Part shown: positions 61,926-64,000 of the stretch, piece after piece
How positions within the stretch are numbered: position 1 is the first letter of the stretch
Layout: every line of letters starts with the position of its first letter
Position numbers and translations under genes: made by a program
Source of the DNA: Gottfriedia sp002574545
GTDB lineage: Bacteria > Bacillota > Bacilli > Bacillales > Bacillaceae_G
Reading direction: 5' to 3' (one strand)
Assembly: GCA_052180195.1 (NCBI GenBank)
Contig: CP197469.1
DNA length: 64,000 nt
The notes under the pieces: model-generated
The model's database searches: none
The model's input: only the letters and a program-made list of their open reading frames with translations
What the model was told of the DNA's origin: nothing

Positions 61926-62369
61926 TTAATCTAAATCTGGTTCAAAATCTTCAGCGTGGTGATCTGAATCATCTTTTTTCTTCATATATTTCTTTACTTT
62001 TTCTAAAGCTTGTGGTGTTAAATCCATTAACTTTTCAATTAAATGTGTATTTTGATCTAGGTGAAGTAGTTTAACACCATCTTTCCCTACGATTAAAAAT
62101 GCAATTGGAGTGATTGATGCACCGCCACCTGTACCTCCTCCAAATGGATGTGGACTTCTTACTTCAGCTTCTTTAACACCATCTACTAAATGGTAATTTC
62201 GAAATTCGCTTCCACCAGCTGCAAAGCCAACTCCTACTTTTGATACGGTTAAGATTAGGCTTCCATCTGGTGTTGAAATTGGATCACCAATTATTGTATT
62301 TACATTAATCATTGCTGATAAATTTTCCATTGCCGCGTGCATTAAGTCTCCAATAGGATGTTGACTCAT
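61926..62369 (-). CDS. ytfJ: GerW/YtfJ family sporulation protein
   Basis: 147 residues with the GerW/YtfJ core: HPIGDLMHAAMENLSAMINV, a conserved glycine-rich loop PHPFGGGTGGGASITPIAFL, and an acidic tail EDFEPDLD. In B. subtilis ytfJ is a forespore gene needed for normal germination; the biochemical role is unknown. ATG at 62367-62369 follows AGAGGTG; a GTG three codons upstream is less likely. Cotranscribed with ytfI (stop 11 bases upstream). Confidence 0.93.
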   Translation of the reverse strand: MSQHPIGDLMHAAMENLSAMINVNTIIGDPISTPDGSLILTVSKVGVGFAAGGSEFRNYHLVDGVKEAEVRSPHPFGGGTGGGASITPIAFLIVGKDGVKLLHLDQNTHLIEKLMDLTPQALEKVKKYMKKKDDSDHHAEDFEPDLD

Positions 62370-62380
62370 TGTAATCACCT

Positions 62381-63010
62381 CTAATTAGTTTCGATTGGAT
62401 GTGTTGCTCTAAATTCTTTTCTAGTTTTCAAATATGCTTTAAGTAATAATAATCCCGCAAAGACGGCCTTTCGTACCGAAAATGAAAACCGTATCTTACC
62501 ACTAGTTTCCAATACGGAAGTATAATAATTGGGCGTGATATCAATAGTAGGTGGATGATGTAATATCGTAAATTTCTTTAATAAGTTTTCAAAAATTCCG
62601 ATCGCACTATAGGCTGTCCCAATCGATATCCCTGTTAAAGCAGAATTTCCAACACCGAAATGAATATGATAATTTAAATTGTAAATTTGTACTGAGTTTA
62701 AAAATTTTCTAATGATAGTATGTCCGTTGGAGTATAAATTTATGAAAAAATCAATTTGTTGTAGGACGGACAAATCTCTCTTTTTCTCTAAGTCTGAAAG
62801 ATCTTCTTTTACTTCTTTCGGTCTCTTTAAAGGAATCGTAAAAGAAAAATGCAATAAGTTGTTCAAAATAGACAGTTTAATATTCATAAATCGTTCTTCA
62901 TTTGTATAAACGGAAAAAATATTGACCTTCATATTTATAAAAAGTATGAAAATTATTAACAGAAAAACAACGATTGCAATAAAAATTAGAATAGAGTATA
63001 TGTAAAGCAA
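62381..63010 (-). CDS. ytfI: DUF2953 membrane protein (YtfI type)
   Basis: 209 residues with one N-terminal membrane helix (SILIFIAIVVFLLIIFILFI) and a soluble DUF2953 domain containing YNLNYHIHFGVGNSALTGIS and TIDITPNYYTSVLETSGKI. Pairs with ytfJ as in B. subtilis sporulation operons. The open frame reaches an ATG at 63082, but that extension contains a terminator hairpin (63063-63093); the TTG at 63008-63010 follows AAGGGTGG and is taken as start. Confidence 0.88.
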   Translation of the reverse strand: MLYIYSILIFIAIVVFLLIIFILFINMKVNIFSVYTNEERFMNIKLSILNNLLHFSFTIPLKRPKEVKEDLSDLEKKRDLSVLQQIDFFINLYSNGHTIIRKFLNSVQIYNLNYHIHFGVGNSALTGISIGTAYSAIGIFENLLKKFTILHHPPTIDITPNYYTSVLETSGKIRFSFSVRKAVFAGLLLLKAYLKTRKEFRATHPIETN

Positions 63011-63060
63011 AAAACCACCCTTTTTTGTATCATTATGGTCAAAGCAACTTCTAGATAAAC

Positions 63061-63093
63061 AAAAAAGAATGGTAAAATACATACCATTCTTTT
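63061..63093. terminator. Terminator between the amidohydrolase gene and ytfI
   Basis: AAAGAATGGTA / TACCATTCTTTT hairpin with A/T runs on both strands; on the minus strand it ends the amidohydrolase transcript before ytfI. Confidence 0.82.
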
Positions 63094-63174
63094 CGAGTAG
63101 TAAAATATAAGATTTTTGAAATTAGCTGATCACAGGACAACCTCAAAGACAACCAAGCTTGTCATTTTGTTAAA

Positions 63175-64000
63175 TTACCCCTGTCTTTTATAGACAATAT
63201 TTCCTCGGCAAATTGTTTCACTACATTTAACATGCAGTAGTTCATCTTTTTCTATCTCAAATGGATTTTCGTCAAATAAAATAAAATCTGCAAAATATCC
63301 TTCTTTTATGAGACCTCTTTTATCTTCTTGATGGAATGAGGCTGCACTATCAATCGTATATAGTTTAATTGCTTCATATAGGCTAATTGCTTCCTCAATA
63401 TTATATGCTCTATGATCCTTTGCTTTTCGGGTAACCGCTGTATATATGCCTTGCCACGGATTAATTGTATCAATCGGTGTATCCGAACCATTCGCTATAG
63501 CGATTGATTCATTTAGCAGTGACTTAATTAAAAATGCATATTCATTTCGACTGTGTCCAATACGATCTACTAACCATGGATAATCGGCATAGATAAATGA
63601 TGTTTGGACATCCACAACGATGTTTAATTCTTTCATTTCCTCAATTAATTTTGGAGATAAAAGAGAGCAATGGATAAATCGATCAGGTAGCTGAGTTTGA
63701 TTAGGATATTTTTTAACAACTTCAATAGCTTGCTTTACTGCAAGATCTCCAATCATATGAAATGCTATTGGCAATTTATTTTCACGTGCTTTTTTTGTAA
63801 TTACTTCTAATTTTTCTAAAGAAGTTACTTGTAATCCTGTTGTACTTTGATCGTCGTCATAAGGTTTTTCTAATAGTGCAGTGCGACCACCAAACGAGCC
63901 ATCAATAAATGCTTTTACGCCTCCAAATGATACATTCTTATTCCCTTTATGTACTCTTCCTTTCACTTCATCCAAAGTCGTGTGATGAATTAAAACATGC
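63175..64000 (-). CDS. ytcJ: Amidohydrolase (YtcJ/Amidohydro_3 family), partial at the right edge
   Basis: C-terminal 274 codons of a metal-dependent amidohydrolase of the YtcJ type; the family is about 530 residues, so the N-terminal half, including the first metal motif, lies outside. The frame stays open to the window edge (HVLIHHTTLDEVKGRV precedes an internal TTG). Visible: FGGVKAFIDGSFGGRTALLE, FHMIGDLAVKQAIEV and FIHCSLLSP histidines, and the late ANGSDTPIDTINPWQGI aspartate. Substrate unknown; stop at 63175-63177. Confidence 0.88.
   Translation of the reverse strand, partial: HVLIHHTTLDEVKGRVHKGNKNVSFGGVKAFIDGSFGGRTALLEKPYDDDQSTTGLQVTSLEKLEVITKKARENKLPIAFHMIGDLAVKQAIEVVKKYPNQTQLPDRFIHCSLLSPKLIEEMKELNIVVDVQTSFIYADYPWLVDRIGHSRNEYAFLIKSLLNESIAIANGSDTPIDTINPWQGIYTAVTRKAKDHRAYNIEEAISLYEAIKLYTIDSAASFHQEDKRGLIKEGYFADFILFDENPFEIEKDELLHVKCSETICRGNIVYKRQG

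Noticed and set aside
1..64000. Mobile elements, prophage, CRISPR, tRNA or rRNA genes
   Set aside because: I looked for transposase or integrase-like proteins, spaced direct repeats, and rRNA/tRNA signatures; none is visible.

Overview
The window is a low-GC Firmicutes chromosome segment from the family Bacillaceae. It carries endospore genes (sspI, ytfJ/gerW-type, ytrH, ytrI, ytvI, ytaF, ytxC) and the Gram-positive replication-initiation pair dnaB-dnaI. Gene order follows the Bacillus subtilis pheT-pheS ... infC ... polA ... citZ ... dnaE ... ackA ... tpx-ytfJ-ytfI arc closely enough to treat it as core genome. Extra genes that I do not place in that arc (nitric oxide synthase, a fused betaine permease/binding protein, a MaoC-like gene upstream of phoPR, several orphans) suggest a Bacillaceae species other than B. 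subtilis; I cannot name it from this sequence. I see no tRNA, rRNA, CRISPR array, insertion sequence or prophage.

Layout. 1-4.7 kb: pheT (cut by the left edge) and pheS behind a phenylalanine T-box, then ysgA and sspI. 4.7-8.2 kb: an osmoprotectant ABC transporter (ATPase plus fused permease/binding protein) with a structured, terminator-containing leader. 8.2-11.6 kb: M42 peptidase, stand-alone nitric oxide synthase oxygenase, MBL-fold hydrolase. 11.6-13 kb: infC-rpmI-rplT behind an L20-type leader. 13-17 kb: nrdR-dnaB-dnaI and ytxC. 17-24 kb: speD, gapB (with a CcpN-like operator) and the polA-mutM-ytaF-coaE cluster. 24.2-32.8 kb: a DUF4177 gene, phoP-phoR, a MaoC-like gene, a frame-disrupted orphan, the TCA genes mdh-icd-citZ, and a DUF441 gene. 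32.9-44.5 kb: ytvI, fxsA, pyk, pfkA, accDA (with a FapR-like operator), malic enzyme and dnaE. 44.6-50.2 kb: ytrH-ytrI, nrnA, ytpI, a helical-repeat orphan, ytoI, ytkL. 50.3-58.9 kb: M24 peptidase-GNAT, ald, an atypical SDR, small orphans, an EcsC-family gene, ackA and ytxK. 59-64 kb: a soluble MprF-like acyltransferase, a pyrroline-5-carboxylate reductase, tpx, ytfJ-ytfI, and an amidohydrolase cut by the right edge.

Functionally the window is dominated by central carbon metabolism (pyk, pfkA, gapB, citZ-icd-mdh, malic enzyme, ackA, ald), fatty acid precursor supply (accDA), DNA replication and repair (polA, mutM, dnaE, dnaB, dnaI, nrdR), translation (pheST, infC-rpmI-rplT) and sporulation. 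Most genes lie on the minus strand. I found no convincing new multi-gene system. The most novel-looking signals are in noncoding DNA: the opu leader, a hairpin covering the ytaF ribosome-binding site, a FapR-like box on the accDA promoter, tandem 41-43-bp repeats and an unexplained region between gapB and speD. Among proteins, the oddities are an SDR without its catalytic tyrosine, a MaoC protein without its catalytic histidine, and an orphan gene broken by one frameshift.
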